DNA of 64,000 nt from UBA11222 sp049323435 (GCA_049323435.1 JBMOMX010000023.1:59427-123426), one strand, 5' to 3'. Numbered from the stretch's first letter, positions 36,926 to 46,330 are shown. The notes: generated from the sequence alone by a model not told the origin. Made by a program: numbers and translations.

Positions 36926-38164
36926 TCAAGCTTTGTGCGCAATGGGAGGGCGCATCAGGAGCAATATCAATACCGGAATTAAACCGGCCAGCGCAACCGA
37001 AACGAAAACCGGTGTGTAGCTGCCGGTAGAATCAAAGGTATAAGCTGCCAAAATCGGCCCAAGCGCGGATACCGGGGTTACCACCAGACCGCGGATGGCG
37101 ATCAGACTCGCATAATTTCTGTTGCCAAAATAATTGGCTAACAGGGCCGGTCCCGCCACGATGGCCATACCATTCCCCGCGCCAAAAATGATGGCGAAGG
37201 CATAGACCATCACTACATTGTTGGCAAAAATCAGCATCGCGATCCCGGCCAGTTCGGCCACCAATCCAATCGCCAGCAGATAGCGCGGATCAATATTATC
37301 GCCCAGAATCCCCGTGAACAGACGCCCTGCCGCGCCCAGCAGCCCAATAATGCCAATGGCCGAGGCTGCGGTGACAGGGGAGATTCCCAGATCGCGCAAA
37401 TGCAGCACGCCTTGACTGTTGACGATGCCGTGACCAAAAACCACAATCGATACGGCAGCGACAATCATCCAGTAAGGCCAGGTGCGCAGCGCGTCCCTTA
37501 CCTCCCAGGAAACTTGCGTCTGATGCACTTGCGAGGCGGCTCTGGGCGCGGCGTCACCTGTTGCTGCCGGGTCGATCCCGTCTATGAATGTGCCTTTTTG
37601 CGCGGGCGTTTCACGCACGAACAGCGCGGCGATAACCGTCCCCAGCAGGAGCGTTCCCGCCATGACAAGCCAGGCATTGCGCCAGTCACCGGTAATCAGG
37701 ACAAGCTGCGAAATGGCTGGCGCCGCAAAAAACGCCCCCAGGCCGCCCATCGACATGAAGATACCTATCGCCAAGGCGCGTTTTTGCGCAAACCAGTTCG
37801 CCAGAACCTGAAGGCCCGGCACGACGCTAAGCAGCGCAAGGCCAAGCGCCAGGATTGCAATGAACAGATAATATTGCAGAAGTGAAGACATGAAATAGCA
37901 GCAAACCGCGCCCAGCAAGCCAATAAGGCCGCCTAGCGACATTGTTGCCCTGACCCCTATCCGGTTGATGCTGAAAGCGGCCACAGGACCCGACATGCCC
38001 ATGACAAAGGCCAATATGGAATAGCCCAGGCTGGCTTCGGAGCGGGTCCAGCCCATCGCCGCAATCATATCAGGGATAATAACACTGAAGCCGTAAACGA
38101 CGGTGCCCACCGCGAAGAAATAGATTCCGCTCAGCGCCCCCAGTAGAATCCAGCCGTAGAACAC
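36926..38164 (-). CDS. MFS transporter, oxalate/formate or monocarboxylate-like
   Basis: 412 residues with 12 predicted membrane segments and a longer cytosolic loop after segment 6 (about 190-220, TPAQKGTFIDGIDPAATGDAAPRAASQ). The N-terminal FYGWILLGALSGIYFFAVGTVVYGFSVIIPDMI resembles carboxylate-type MFS proteins. It is an inner-membrane secondary transporter of an unidentified small, possibly organic-acid, substrate. The start codon is GTG, with AGGAAG about 6 nt upstream. It is co-oriented with the SDR gene, which may oxidise the imported compound. Confidence 0.8.
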   Translation of the reverse strand: MFYGWILLGALSGIYFFAVGTVVYGFSVIIPDMIAAMGWTRSEASLGYSILAFVMGMSGPVAAFSINRIGVRATMSLGGLIGLLGAVCCYFMSSLLQYYLFIAILALGLALLSVVPGLQVLANWFAQKRALAIGIFMSMGGLGAFFAAPAISQLVLITGDWRNAWLVMAGTLLLGTVIAALFVRETPAQKGTFIDGIDPAATGDAAPRAASQVHQTQVSWEVRDALRTWPYWMIVAAVSIVVFGHGIVNSQGVLHLRDLGISPVTAASAIGIIGLLGAAGRLFTGILGDNIDPRYLLAIGLVAELAGIAMLIFANNVVMVYAFAIIFGAGNGMAIVAGPALLANYFGNRNYASLIAIRGLVVTPVSALGPILAAYTFDSTGSYTPVFVSVALAGLIPVLILLLMRPPIAHKA

Positions 38165-38445
38165 GCAGACTTCCTTATTCTGTTTGCAACATCCGGCAAA
38201 CTGTTCCTGTCCTCATGTCCAAGGGACAGGTTCCTGCTGCAAGGCGGTCTGCCGCCCGGCAGGTCACTATCTCACAGGGCGCCGCCGGCAGGAAAGCGGA
38301 ATCAGCGCCCGCTTTGGAAGCTCATATTCAGGTGAAAATGCTGATTAAATCCTGATGCAGTCCGATTCGGCCACAGTTGAATCCCGCACTATCATGGCCC
38401 GGCCTGTCAGTGTAACGACCAGGGAAAGCCCAAACGCCCCGGACT

Positions 38446-39816
38446 TTAGCGCGCACCATCCGGCCAGAAAATGACCCGGACAGTTTCCATCAAAATCAGA
38501 AAATCAAGAAATATCGATTCATTCTTGATGTAATAGAGATCATATTTCAGTTTTTCCCTGGCATCCTCAATGCTCGCCCCATAGGGATAATTGACCTGCG
38601 CCCAACCGGTGATACCCGGCTTGACAACATGGCGATATTTAAAAAAGGCGATTTTATCTTCCAGATCCGCGACAATAGCGGGACGTTCCGGCCTTGGCCC
38701 GACAAAACTCATATCTCCGGTCAGCACATTAAAAATCTGGGGAATTTCATCAATACGGGTCTTGCGGATGAAACGGCCAATGCGGGTGACCCGGTCATCG
38801 TCCTTGGTCGCCCAACGGGCAACCCCGTCTTTTTCGGCATCATTGCGCATGCTGCGAAATTTGATCACGTCAAAATGCTTTCCATTCAAACCGACGCGGG
38901 TTTGCCGGTAGAATATCGGACCACCATCGTCCAGCCAGATCAACAGCGCCGTAATCAGAAGAATAGGCAGCGTGGCCACTAATAATGTGGCGCTGGCCGC
39001 GATATCGACGATCTGCTTTGCGGTGCGGTCAATGACATTGCGCGCATTCCCGCCCGAGAACACCAGCCAGCTTGGATATAATCCTTCCAGTTCGACCTGC
39101 CCGGCCTCCCTTTCGATGAAGTCGGTCAGGGCGGTGATCTTGCATCCGCTCATCCGGGTTTCAAGCAGTGCATCAATGGGCATATTGCCGCGCCGTTCAT
39201 CTGCGGCGATCACAATTTCATCTATTCCGGCCTCGATGCAAAAGGCGCTAAGGTCAACCGGGTCATCTATGGTGTTCACAAGCGACACCCCGGATTCATC
39301 CGGAGAGGTGGGGATATAAGCCACGGGAATGAAACCGCAATGCCCATTCTTTTTGCGCACTTCGACTTCTATCCGGCGTGCCTTCGTTCCCGCGCCCAGC
39401 ACCAGAATGCGGCGTTTCAAAAATTGCGACACAACCCCCTGGCTGGCGGCATAGCGGACAATCAGCAGGCCCGCAAAACTGAGCGCCATGGTAAGCGGCA
39501 GCGCATGATTGAGTTCCTGCCCGGTTTTTACCAGGCCGAGCAGAATGGATACCAGGACAAAGGCGGCCAGAAATCCCGTAATCAGCCGCGTCACGGCTTC
39601 GCGCATGTCGAACATATAGTCAGCATTATACATCCCCATGGATGTAAGGCTGCCCATGATGACGATGATATAGACCATCCATTCAAGTGATTTGGCCGCG
39701 CCCACGCCGGTTAACATGTCCATCCCGGCGCCTGCGGTAATCAGTCCAAAAGCAATAGAAATCAGCAAAATTGCCACATCGGCCAGGCCGATCACCATCA
39801 TGCGTCGCGATAACAT
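38446..39816 (-). CDS. Polyprenyl-phosphate sugar-1-phosphate transferase (PEP-CTERM-associated EpsB type)
   Basis: 456 residues. Four N-terminal membrane segments (about 8-120) are followed by a Rossmann-like domain (RRILVLGAGTKARRIEVEV) and then a membrane-bound sugar transferase domain (about 265-456) with the signature DDGGPIFYRQTRVGLNGKHFDVIKFRSM, RKTRIDEIPQIFNVLTGDMSFVGPRPERP. The family transfers a sugar phosphate to undecaprenyl phosphate to begin an exopolysaccharide repeat unit. It resembles the PEP-CTERM-associated branch and lies beside a PrsT-like gene. GAGGGG is 5 nt before the ATG. A class II CRP-type promoter is 73 nt upstream. Confidence 0.9.
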   Translation of the reverse strand: MLSRRMMVIGLADVAILLISIAFGLITAGAGMDMLTGVGAAKSLEWMVYIIVIMGSLTSMGMYNADYMFDMREAVTRLITGFLAAFVLVSILLGLVKTGQELNHALPLTMALSFAGLLIVRYAASQGVVSQFLKRRILVLGAGTKARRIEVEVRKKNGHCGFIPVAYIPTSPDESGVSLVNTIDDPVDLSAFCIEAGIDEIVIAADERRGNMPIDALLETRMSGCKITALTDFIEREAGQVELEGLYPSWLVFSGGNARNVIDRTAKQIVDIAASATLLVATLPILLITALLIWLDDGGPIFYRQTRVGLNGKHFDVIKFRSMRNDAEKDGVARWATKDDDRVTRIGRFIRKTRIDEIPQIFNVLTGDMSFVGPRPERPAIVADLEDKIAFFKYRHVVKPGITGWAQVNYPYGASIEDAREKLKYDLYYIKNESIFLDFLILMETVRVIFWPDGAR

Positions 39817-39895
39817 GCTATCCCCTCATATCCCTGTTCATGACATGGCGCCGATGAGGCAGGATATTCCAAATCTATTACCGTTTTACTGATCT

Positions 39896-39938
39896 GATAT
39901 AAGGCGGATATGACAAAAGCATAGTGACTCTGATCACA
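39896..39938 (-). promoter_or_regulatory. Class II CRP-type promoter of the sugar transferase gene
   Basis: Operator (read on the minus strand) TGTGATCAGAGTCACT, 39,923-39,938, centre 39,930.5. TATATC (39,896-39,901) places that centre at exactly -41.5. Start near 39,889 gives a 73-nt leader. A -35 hexamer at the right distance is absent, as expected for an activator-dependent promoter. Confidence 0.6.
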
Positions 39939-39965
39939 TCCAGCCTATTTAAGGTGAATAAATAT

Positions 39966-41135
39966 TTACCGGTTTTGCAGGATTGAATTAAAAAGCGCTA
40001 GCTGTCCTGCGCTTGTCTCATCCCAGCTAAAGCCTTCCGCATAAAGACGGGTCGCCTGACGCGAGGGCAGCTTTCCAAACAAAGCGCGCACAGCTTGCGC
40101 CACCCCTTCGGGGGTGCGTTCCTGCATTAATACACCCGCCGCGATCGAGGTTACCACTTCGGGTGTACCCCACACATTTGAGGCGACAACCGGCGTGCCG
40201 CAAGCCATGGCTTCCAGAAGGACATTCGCCCAGCCTTCGCGGCTTGAGGCCAGCACAAGCCCATCACCGGCATTATACAGATGCGTCATATTCTCCGGGC
40301 GCACCGCCCCAAGAAAGCGCACCTGCTTGCTGACGCCCAATTGCTGGGCAAGCGCGTGAAGGGCCCCCCGTTCGGGTCCGTCCCCAGCGATCAGCAGGTT
40401 AAAATCCGGTAAATCGAGCATGGCGCGGATAACAAGATCGTGCCCCTTGCGTTCAATCAAATGACCAACCGAAAGCAGGGTTTTGCCTGAAGCTCCAAAC
40501 ATATCCCTGGCCTCAGGCCGGTCAACGGGCTGAAAGCGGTTCAGGTCCACGCCGTTGCGCAGGACGCAGATCTTTTGATCTTCAACACCCATCTCAACCA
40601 GCGTATCTTTTAGCGCCTGACATACCGTTATCAGGCCGCTGGCCTGTTGCGCGGCCCATAATATCTGGCGGCGCGCCATCGCATTGGCCGGGATCAGATT
40701 GATATCCGTTCCACGCGCCGTAATCACAACGGGTTTTTTCAGCAGACGGCCAATGGCTGCGGCTGCCACGCCATCGGGATAAAAATAATGCGCGTCGATC
40801 AGATCGAAATCATAGCCTTGCGCGATTAATTTTCTGACGGCGCGGTAAACCGACAAAAACATCGTGCTGGGCGCCAGCGTCATACCCACTCGTGGAATTT
40901 GCAGATATCGCGGATAGGAAACAGAAATACCATGACGCAGCGCCTGCCTTTCCGGGTTGCGTACAGCATGACTGGAAAGCAGATGCGTACCCCACGGCGC
41001 CCACACCACCGGTGCGATCACCCTTGCCTCCACCTCTCCGGTTCGTAATAATTCCCGAAGTCTGTTTTCAACAAAAATGCCGTGAGAGGGCTGGGCAGTA
41101 CTTGGATAGAGGCTGGTGAAAGTCAGGATTCGCAA
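39966..41135 (-). CDS. Family 4 (GT-B) glycosyltransferase
   Basis: 389 residues. The N-terminal half has LTFTSLYPSTAQPSHGIFVENRLREL; the C-terminal half carries LLSVGHLIERKGHDLVIRAM and the donor-binding REGWANVLLEAMACGTPVVA, an EX7E-type motif, so a retaining, nucleotide-sugar-dependent enzyme is predicted. It acts in the cytoplasm, probably extending the lipid-linked exopolysaccharide unit begun by the neighbouring transferase. The start codon is TTG with AAGGA 7 nt upstream; no in-frame ATG lies nearby. It is 84 bp downstream of the PrsT-like gene. Confidence 0.87.
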   Translation of the reverse strand: MRILTFTSLYPSTAQPSHGIFVENRLRELLRTGEVEARVIAPVVWAPWGTHLLSSHAVRNPERQALRHGISVSYPRYLQIPRVGMTLAPSTMFLSVYRAVRKLIAQGYDFDLIDAHYFYPDGVAAAAIGRLLKKPVVITARGTDINLIPANAMARRQILWAAQQASGLITVCQALKDTLVEMGVEDQKICVLRNGVDLNRFQPVDRPEARDMFGASGKTLLSVGHLIERKGHDLVIRAMLDLPDFNLLIAGDGPERGALHALAQQLGVSKQVRFLGAVRPENMTHLYNAGDGLVLASSREGWANVLLEAMACGTPVVASNVWGTPEVVTSIAAGVLMQERTPEGVAQAVRALFGKLPSRQATRLYAEGFSWDETSAGQLALFNSILQNR

Positions 41136-41219
41136 AGCAGGATCCTTGCTTGAAATTCAGACAAGACAGATGGCGGCCCGAAGCGCGTGAAGCCGCAGCA
41201 TCACGCGCTTCCCCGGCAG

Positions 41220-44081
41220 CTATCCGGCTTTTAGGGATTCAAAAAGCGCCTCGGCATCCTTGCGCTCTTCAAACATATCGGTGCCTTGCAGTATGGCGGA
41301 CAGGATCTTGCTCGCCTCAGCCTTATCACCGCTTTTGGCAAGCGCCGCCGCATAATGATATTGAACCTCAGCTGATTTCGGCATCGCCTTTGCAGCTTTG
41401 GCAAGTAATTCCAGGGCTTCCTTGTGCTTGCCTTCTTTAAACAGAATCCAGCCATAAGTATCCTGAATTTCCGCGGATTCCGGGGCAAGTTCATGGGCCG
41501 TACGCACCAGCTCAACCCCGCGCGCATCCCCCTTCCTGGCATAAAGCCAGCCAAGATTGTTCAGGACAACCGGACGGCCGGGATTTTTTTCATTAATCGC
41601 CTCATTTTCAACAATGGCGGCTTCCAGATCTCCGCGCCGGATAAGTTCCGTGGAAAGCACCAGACGGGTCTCCCAGTCCTCCGGATTGTCGCGGATCCAG
41701 GCCTGCAATTTTGCAAACCCTTCTTCCTCTTTATTGTTTCTGATCTGGGCCATATAGAGGCGCCGCATGGTGTTGCCGGTGGGACGCAACTCATGCGCCT
41801 TTGCAAAGCTGGCGCTTGCCGCGGCTGCATTTTCGGCCCGCAGGTAAATGTCACCCAGCAACAGGTGCAGAACCGGGTTCTCGGGCATTTCATCGCGGTA
41901 TTTTTCGGCAAGCTTTGTAGCCGCTTCAATTCCGCTATCTTTCAGTTCCAGACCAATGCGCTCCGCACGCGCCTCGGGAAGATTGGGCGCCAGCTTGATG
42001 GCTTCATCAAAGGACGCCTTGGCTTCGTCAAGATTGCCATTGAGCACCAGCGCCTGCCCCAGCAGCAGATGGCCGCGTGGCGCCTGCGGAACCAGATTTG
42101 TCAACTGGCGATAGGTTGCAATGCCGCTGGCAACCTGCTTGTTCAGAATTTGCACCTGGGCAAGCGCATTCAACGCCGTTGGCGATGTTGGCGCAATCGC
42201 ACTGAGATCGGTTGCCGTTTGCAAGGCGCCCTCAGGCTTTTTAAGATTCAGCTGCAAATCAATCAGCCGCAGCCGGGCCGCCTCAGATTTCGGATTTTCC
42301 GTAACCGCGATCAGCAGCCAGGTCAAAGCACCATTCATGTCCTTTTCCGATATGGAAATATCGGCCAATTGCGTCAGGACCTTTTCATTACCCTTGTCTT
42401 TTTCAAGATGGTTCTTCAGAAGGGTTTTTGCGCCTTCAACATCTTTATCCAGACGCTTCAACTGCGCCAGATTGAGAACCGCAGGTGAAAATGCGGGATT
42501 CACCTTTAAGGCAGCCTCAAATGACGCGCGCGCTTCGGGGCGCTTATCCTGCGCCAGCTTCACAGAACCAAGCATATTGAGCGCCATCGCATTGTCTGCT
42601 GACTGCTTGGCAAAATTTTCCGCCGCAGCCTCCGCCTTTGGGTAATCCTTGTTGCGCATATGGGTGAGAATTAGCAGCATATTGACCCGGTCCGAACCAT
42701 CTTTCCCTTCGGCCATAGCTTCCAGCTCACGCACTGCCTCATCCTGCTCGCCCATGCCAAGACTGGAAATAGCCAACTGCTCCCTAACTCCCCGATCTTC
42801 GGGTCTTAGAACCTGCAAGGCCTTGAAAACACGCGAGGCGGAAGGATAGTCGGCAACGGCCAGATAGCTATTACCAAGCAGTTGCAGATAATAAACATCA
42901 TCCGCATATCCCTCTTTGCCTTCGTGCGGCGAAAGCAGCTTGACCGCATCGGCATAACGTTTCTGGCGCAGATAAACGGCGGCGGACAGTTTTACCGCGT
43001 CCGCCCGGTCCGGATTCGCGGCAAGATAACGCTCCGCATAATTTACGGCGCCTTCGAGACGGTCCAGCTTGAGATTTAGATTGGCCAGCAGATACACCGC
43101 CGGCATGAACGACGAGATTCTGAATTCGACAGGCTGAAGTATCTCCAGCGCCTTTTCGGCTTCCCCTTTCTGGGACAGCAATGCGGCCTTGATATAAAGC
43201 GCCATCGGCATTTCGGGCGCACGTTTCAGAATGGCGTCCGCATCCGCTTCGGCTTCGTCAAAGCGGTTCAGTCCAAGAAATACGAATGACCGCCCGATCA
43301 AGACCTGCATCGAATTCTTGTCAACTTCCAAAGCCTTGTTATAAGCCTCCAGCGATCCGGGAAGATCTTTCTGTACACGGCGCAATTCGCCCTTCAGCCA
43401 CAATGCCAGGCTGAATTTCGGATCCAGCTCAATGGCCCGGTCAACGGCTTTCTCAGCGGCTGCATAATTGCCTTCTCTTTGCAGCACTTCCGCGTCAGCC
43501 GCGTGAAAAGAAGCAATATGGTCGGCAATCGGACGGGCCAAATCCAGTTCTTCTTTCGCCTTGGCAATGTCGTTGGTGACCAGATGCGCCCGCGCCCGCA
43601 AAGTATAACCAGTGACCTTTGTGGCCCCCTGCAATTTGTCAATTGTGATTTCACTCAACAGTTCCTTGGCCTTGCCTTGCGCCAGCAATACCTGGGCCAG
43701 AAACGGCAAAACCTTGTCATCACTCATGCCGCGCCGGCGCGCTTCGCGGAATTCTTTCTCGGCGCCTGGCATATCGCCACGTTGCATATTGAACTGCCCC
43801 AGCAGATAACGCGCCTCGACATTGTCAGGATCCACACGCACGGCATTTTTCAGATGAATGACGGCCTCATTAGGCTGCCCTTCTTTCAGCGCTTTCTCGG
43901 CGCGCTGATATGCCTCGGTTGATTCGGCATTGGCCGCCCAGACCATTGACGGGGCCGAGAGCGCCGCCAAACATACTGTGATCATGCCGATAAGCCCCAT
44001 CCGGACGGAGCCGCGCTTTCCCGCAGGCAAATGCGGTATGCCGGAAGCGGCAGGTGTAAATTCAGGCGATTTCTTTGACAT
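41220..44081 (-). CDS. prsT: PrsT-like TPR-repeat protein (PEP-CTERM system)
   Basis: 953 residues. A signal peptide (about 25-49, ending SMVWAANA) is followed by a nearly continuous array of tetratricopeptide repeats to the C-terminus, for example AYQRAEKALKEGQPNEAVIHLKNAVRVDP and AEKEFREARRRGM. Length and N-terminal architecture match the PrsT family (PEP-CTERM system TPR protein, usually about 900 residues), thought to work in exopolysaccharide export. No exosortase or PEP-CTERM substrate gene was found in this window, so the full system may lie elsewhere or be absent. It is oriented like the two downstream glycan genes. Confidence 0.8.
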   Translation of the reverse strand: MSKKSPEFTPAASGIPHLPAGKRGSVRMGLIGMITVCLAALSAPSMVWAANAESTEAYQRAEKALKEGQPNEAVIHLKNAVRVDPDNVEARYLLGQFNMQRGDMPGAEKEFREARRRGMSDDKVLPFLAQVLLAQGKAKELLSEITIDKLQGATKVTGYTLRARAHLVTNDIAKAKEELDLARPIADHIASFHAADAEVLQREGNYAAAEKAVDRAIELDPKFSLALWLKGELRRVQKDLPGSLEAYNKALEVDKNSMQVLIGRSFVFLGLNRFDEAEADADAILKRAPEMPMALYIKAALLSQKGEAEKALEILQPVEFRISSFMPAVYLLANLNLKLDRLEGAVNYAERYLAANPDRADAVKLSAAVYLRQKRYADAVKLLSPHEGKEGYADDVYYLQLLGNSYLAVADYPSASRVFKALQVLRPEDRGVREQLAISSLGMGEQDEAVRELEAMAEGKDGSDRVNMLLILTHMRNKDYPKAEAAAENFAKQSADNAMALNMLGSVKLAQDKRPEARASFEAALKVNPAFSPAVLNLAQLKRLDKDVEGAKTLLKNHLEKDKGNEKVLTQLADISISEKDMNGALTWLLIAVTENPKSEAARLRLIDLQLNLKKPEGALQTATDLSAIAPTSPTALNALAQVQILNKQVASGIATYRQLTNLVPQAPRGHLLLGQALVLNGNLDEAKASFDEAIKLAPNLPEARAERIGLELKDSGIEAATKLAEKYRDEMPENPVLHLLLGDIYLRAENAAAASASFAKAHELRPTGNTMRRLYMAQIRNNKEEEGFAKLQAWIRDNPEDWETRLVLSTELIRRGDLEAAIVENEAINEKNPGRPVVLNNLGWLYARKGDARGVELVRTAHELAPESAEIQDTYGWILFKEGKHKEALELLAKAAKAMPKSAEVQYHYAAALAKSGDKAEASKILSAILQGTDMFEERKDAEALFESLKAG

Positions 44082-44471
44082 GTTGATCCCAATATTCAGA
44101 AGTTAGCCGTCCGGTACAGGCAGAAAACCTTATAAGCCCCTTGCTTTAAGATAATATTGAAAACGCCGTCGCATAGCTTTTTTGCCACCTGTGCCGGCAC
44201 CTTCTTTGCAGGCATCACAAGGCAGCAAATTTCTATACAGCGCGTTGAACCCGGAATAACCCTGGTCAAAACTGCAATCCATTTCATTTAACATGGAAAT
44301 CGAGATTATCAGGCTTTATTAACCAAGCTATATTTATACTTAATGAGTGTTAAGAGTATATGTGATTCAGAGCGGCTTCTGTCTGGCCGTGATTCGGCTA
44401 GCAGGTGTGATTGCAGCCAAACACAAAGCTTTATCGCCAAAAATGTAAATGAATTCAAAGGGAACCAGGGC
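44082..44471. other. 390-bp divergent intergenic region (PrsT-like / TadD-like)
   Basis: AT-rich (TATATTTATACTTAATGAG, TTAACATGGAAAT) and without a convincing gene on either strand. Promoters for both divergent genes must lie here. Three GTGATT half-sites (44,362, 44,389 and 44,407) occur in the tadD-proximal part without matching second halves. A weak sigma-54-like GG-N10-GC (44,385-44,398) is also present but poorly conserved. Confidence 0.5.
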
Positions 44472-45272
44472 ATGATGAGGTTGGCGCTGATTTATCCGGC
44501 CATACTGATCACAGGGCTGCTAGGTGGGTGTGACAGCGCACGCGCACCCAAGCAGCCGCAGGGCACACTCTTGCAGGGCACACCGGAACAATCCAAAGAA
44601 AACGAATCCCTTCAACCCTATTTACTGGAAGCCGCCGCAACGGCCACGGCAAATCACGAATATGGCGAGGCCGCCTCCTATTGGGGGGCCATTTACGAGG
44701 CCGACCCGGCTGATCTGAATGCGGCCCTGCAATGGGCAATTAATCTGCGTTATTCCGGCAATGCCGGTGACGCCGTGAATGTCCTGAATTTCGCCTTGCA
44801 ATCGAAACCTGATGAACTGCGCCTGCTTGCCGAGCGCGGCAAGGCCTATGCTGCGCTGGGGACTGTTGAACCTGCGCTAGCGGATATTTCCCGTGTGGCC
44901 GCGGCCATGCCCTCCGACTGGACCGTCCATTCCACGCACGGGATCATATTGGACCGCATGGGCAAGCATGATGAAGCGCAGAATGCCTATCGAAAGGCGC
45001 TGGCCCTTTCAGCCGATAATCCAAAAATTCTGAACAATCTTGCGCTCAGCACTGCTTTGGCGGGACGCCATGATGAAGCCCTGGAAATACTTCGCCGTGC
45101 GGCCCGGCTTCCGTCAGCCGGCACGCATATCCGTCAGAACCTGTCTTTGCTGCTGGCCATGAAAGGGGAGATCGGACAGGCGGAACAGCTGGTCCGCGCC
45201 GATCTGCCTAACAAAATGGCTGAAAAAAATCTGGCTTATTATGAAGGGCTGCTGGAAGAAACAATCCCTTAG
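44472..45272 (+). CDS. tadD: Flp pilus assembly TPR lipoprotein, TadD-like
   Basis: 266 residues from MMRLALIYPAILITGLLGGCDSA. The lipobox LGGC gives an N-terminal lipid-modified cysteine; the rest (about 55-250) is TPR repeats (WAINLRYSGNAGDAVNVLNFALQ, GIILDRMGKHDEAQNAYRKALALSADNPKILNNLAL). TadD proteins are outer-membrane-associated lipoproteins needed for Tad pilus secretion. The open frame extends 43 codons upstream but lacks a signal there; AAGGGA precedes this ATG by 8 nt. It is on the plus strand, convergent with the rest of the tad operon, unlike the usual co-directional layout. Confidence 0.85.
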   Translation: MMRLALIYPAILITGLLGGCDSARAPKQPQGTLLQGTPEQSKENESLQPYLLEAAATATANHEYGEAASYWGAIYEADPADLNAALQWAINLRYSGNAGDAVNVLNFALQSKPDELRLLAERGKAYAALGTVEPALADISRVAAAMPSDWTVHSTHGIILDRMGKHDEAQNAYRKALALSADNPKILNNLALSTALAGRHDEALEILRRAARLPSAGTHIRQNLSLLLAMKGEIGQAEQLVRADLPNKMAEKNLAYYEGLLEETIP

Positions 45273-45287
45273 GGCAATTCCCAGATC

Positions 45288-45348
45288 GACCCTATTTACG
45301 GATCAGACGGGATCGCCGTTGGCGATTCCGTCTAATCCATATAGGGTC
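45288..45348. other. 61-nt long imperfect hairpin between tadD and tadC
   Basis: GACCCTAT (45,288-45,295) pairs with ATAGGGTC (45,341-45,348), and inside it GGAT/ATCC, AGACGG/CCGTCT and ATCGCC/GGCGAT pair with few mismatches (one G-T wobble, one C-A) around a GTT loop. The stem is near-symmetrical, so it can fold on either strand, between the convergent tadD and tadC stops. There is no U-run on either strand, so it is not a plain terminator. Confidence 0.75.
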
Positions 45349-45355
45349 CAGCCTG

Positions 45356-46318
45356 CTAATCGTTCATCAGCTGGATCGCCACTGGCCCCAGGATCACCAG
45401 GAATAAAACCGGCAAAAAACATCCGATCATGGGGATGGTCAATTGCGCAGGCAATGCGCCAGCTTTCTTTTCGGCGGCGGCCATGCGCAAGTCGCGATTT
45501 TCCTGGGCCATTACCCGCAGCGACTGCCCCAGCGGCGTCCCGTACCGTTCAGACTGGATGAGCGAGGTCACAACGGCTTTAACGCCTTCCAGCCCAGTCC
45601 TCTGCGCCAGGTTCTCAAGAGCAATACGGCGGTCCGACAGATAGGCCAGTTCTGCGGTGGTCAGGCCCAGCTCTTCCGCCATCTCAATCGACTGCCCGCC
45701 AATTTCCTTGGCCACGCGGCCAAACGCCACTTCAATGGTCATGCCCGCCTCGACACAGATCAGCAGCAGATCCAGCGCATCCGGAAACGCGCGGCTGATC
45801 GCCGCCTGGCGTTTGCCAATCAGGTTCTGCACATAAACATTCGGCAGGTAAAACCCAAGCCCGCCCGCCGCAAGCGCCACTGCGAATTTTGGCGCTATGG
45901 CGCCACTAAAATAATCCGTGAGCAGCAGATACAGGAATGCGCCAACAAACACGATAACCGGCATGACCAGACGAAAAAACAGAAACGTAACTAGCGGCGG
46001 CTGCCCCCTTAAGCCCGCCTGGGAGAGCATTATGCGTGTCTCGGGTGATTCCAGTATTCTGCGCAGACTTAACCGGTCAACCACCTGCTGCATATAGCTG
46101 GTGGCGGTGGGGCGTAATTTGCTTTTCTTGCTGTCGCGTTCAAAGCGCGCCGCCGCCTTTAATTCATCTCGCCGCTCCGCCACGGCTTTAAGCCGCTGGC
46201 CAAGCTGATCCTGCTGCAAATAGGGCATGGCAAAAGATACAATCGTGCCCAGCACTGCGAAAAACGCCAGCACAGTGACCAGAAACTGCATATTCATGAA
46301 CGAGGCTATGTAATCCAT
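45356..46318 (-). CDS. tadC: Tad pilus inner-membrane platform protein TadC
   Basis: 320 residues. Two hydrophobic regions (about 10-30 and 115-155) frame the N-terminal part; a type II secretion F domain (about 180-310) reads LDLLLICVEAGMTIEVAFGRVAKEIGGQSIEMAEELG, typical of TadC. With TadB it forms the membrane platform energised by the CpaF ATPase. It is the last gene of the minus-strand tad operon, 12 bp after tadB. Confidence 0.92.
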   Translation of the reverse strand: MDYIASFMNMQFLVTVLAFFAVLGTIVSFAMPYLQQDQLGQRLKAVAERRDELKAAARFERDSKKSKLRPTATSYMQQVVDRLSLRRILESPETRIMLSQAGLRGQPPLVTFLFFRLVMPVIVFVGAFLYLLLTDYFSGAIAPKFAVALAAGGLGFYLPNVYVQNLIGKRQAAISRAFPDALDLLLICVEAGMTIEVAFGRVAKEIGGQSIEMAEELGLTTAELAYLSDRRIALENLAQRTGLEGVKAVVTSLIQSERYGTPLGQSLRVMAQENRDLRMAAAEKKAGALPAQLTIPMIGCFLPVLFLVILGPVAIQLMND

Positions 46319-46330
46319 CTCACTGCCGTT

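Noticed and set aside
38206..38230. Hairpin CCTGTCC/GGACAGG upstream of the MFS gene as a terminator
   Set aside because: Loop of 11 nt and no U-run on either strand.
44385..44398. Sigma-54-like GG-N10-GC upstream of tadD
   Set aside because: Only the GG and GC doublets and part of TGGC match; TTGC is absent, so chance is likely.
44362..44412. Three GTGATT half-sites as CRP operators
   Set aside because: None has a matching TCAC second half at 6-bp spacing; noted only in the intergenic entry.
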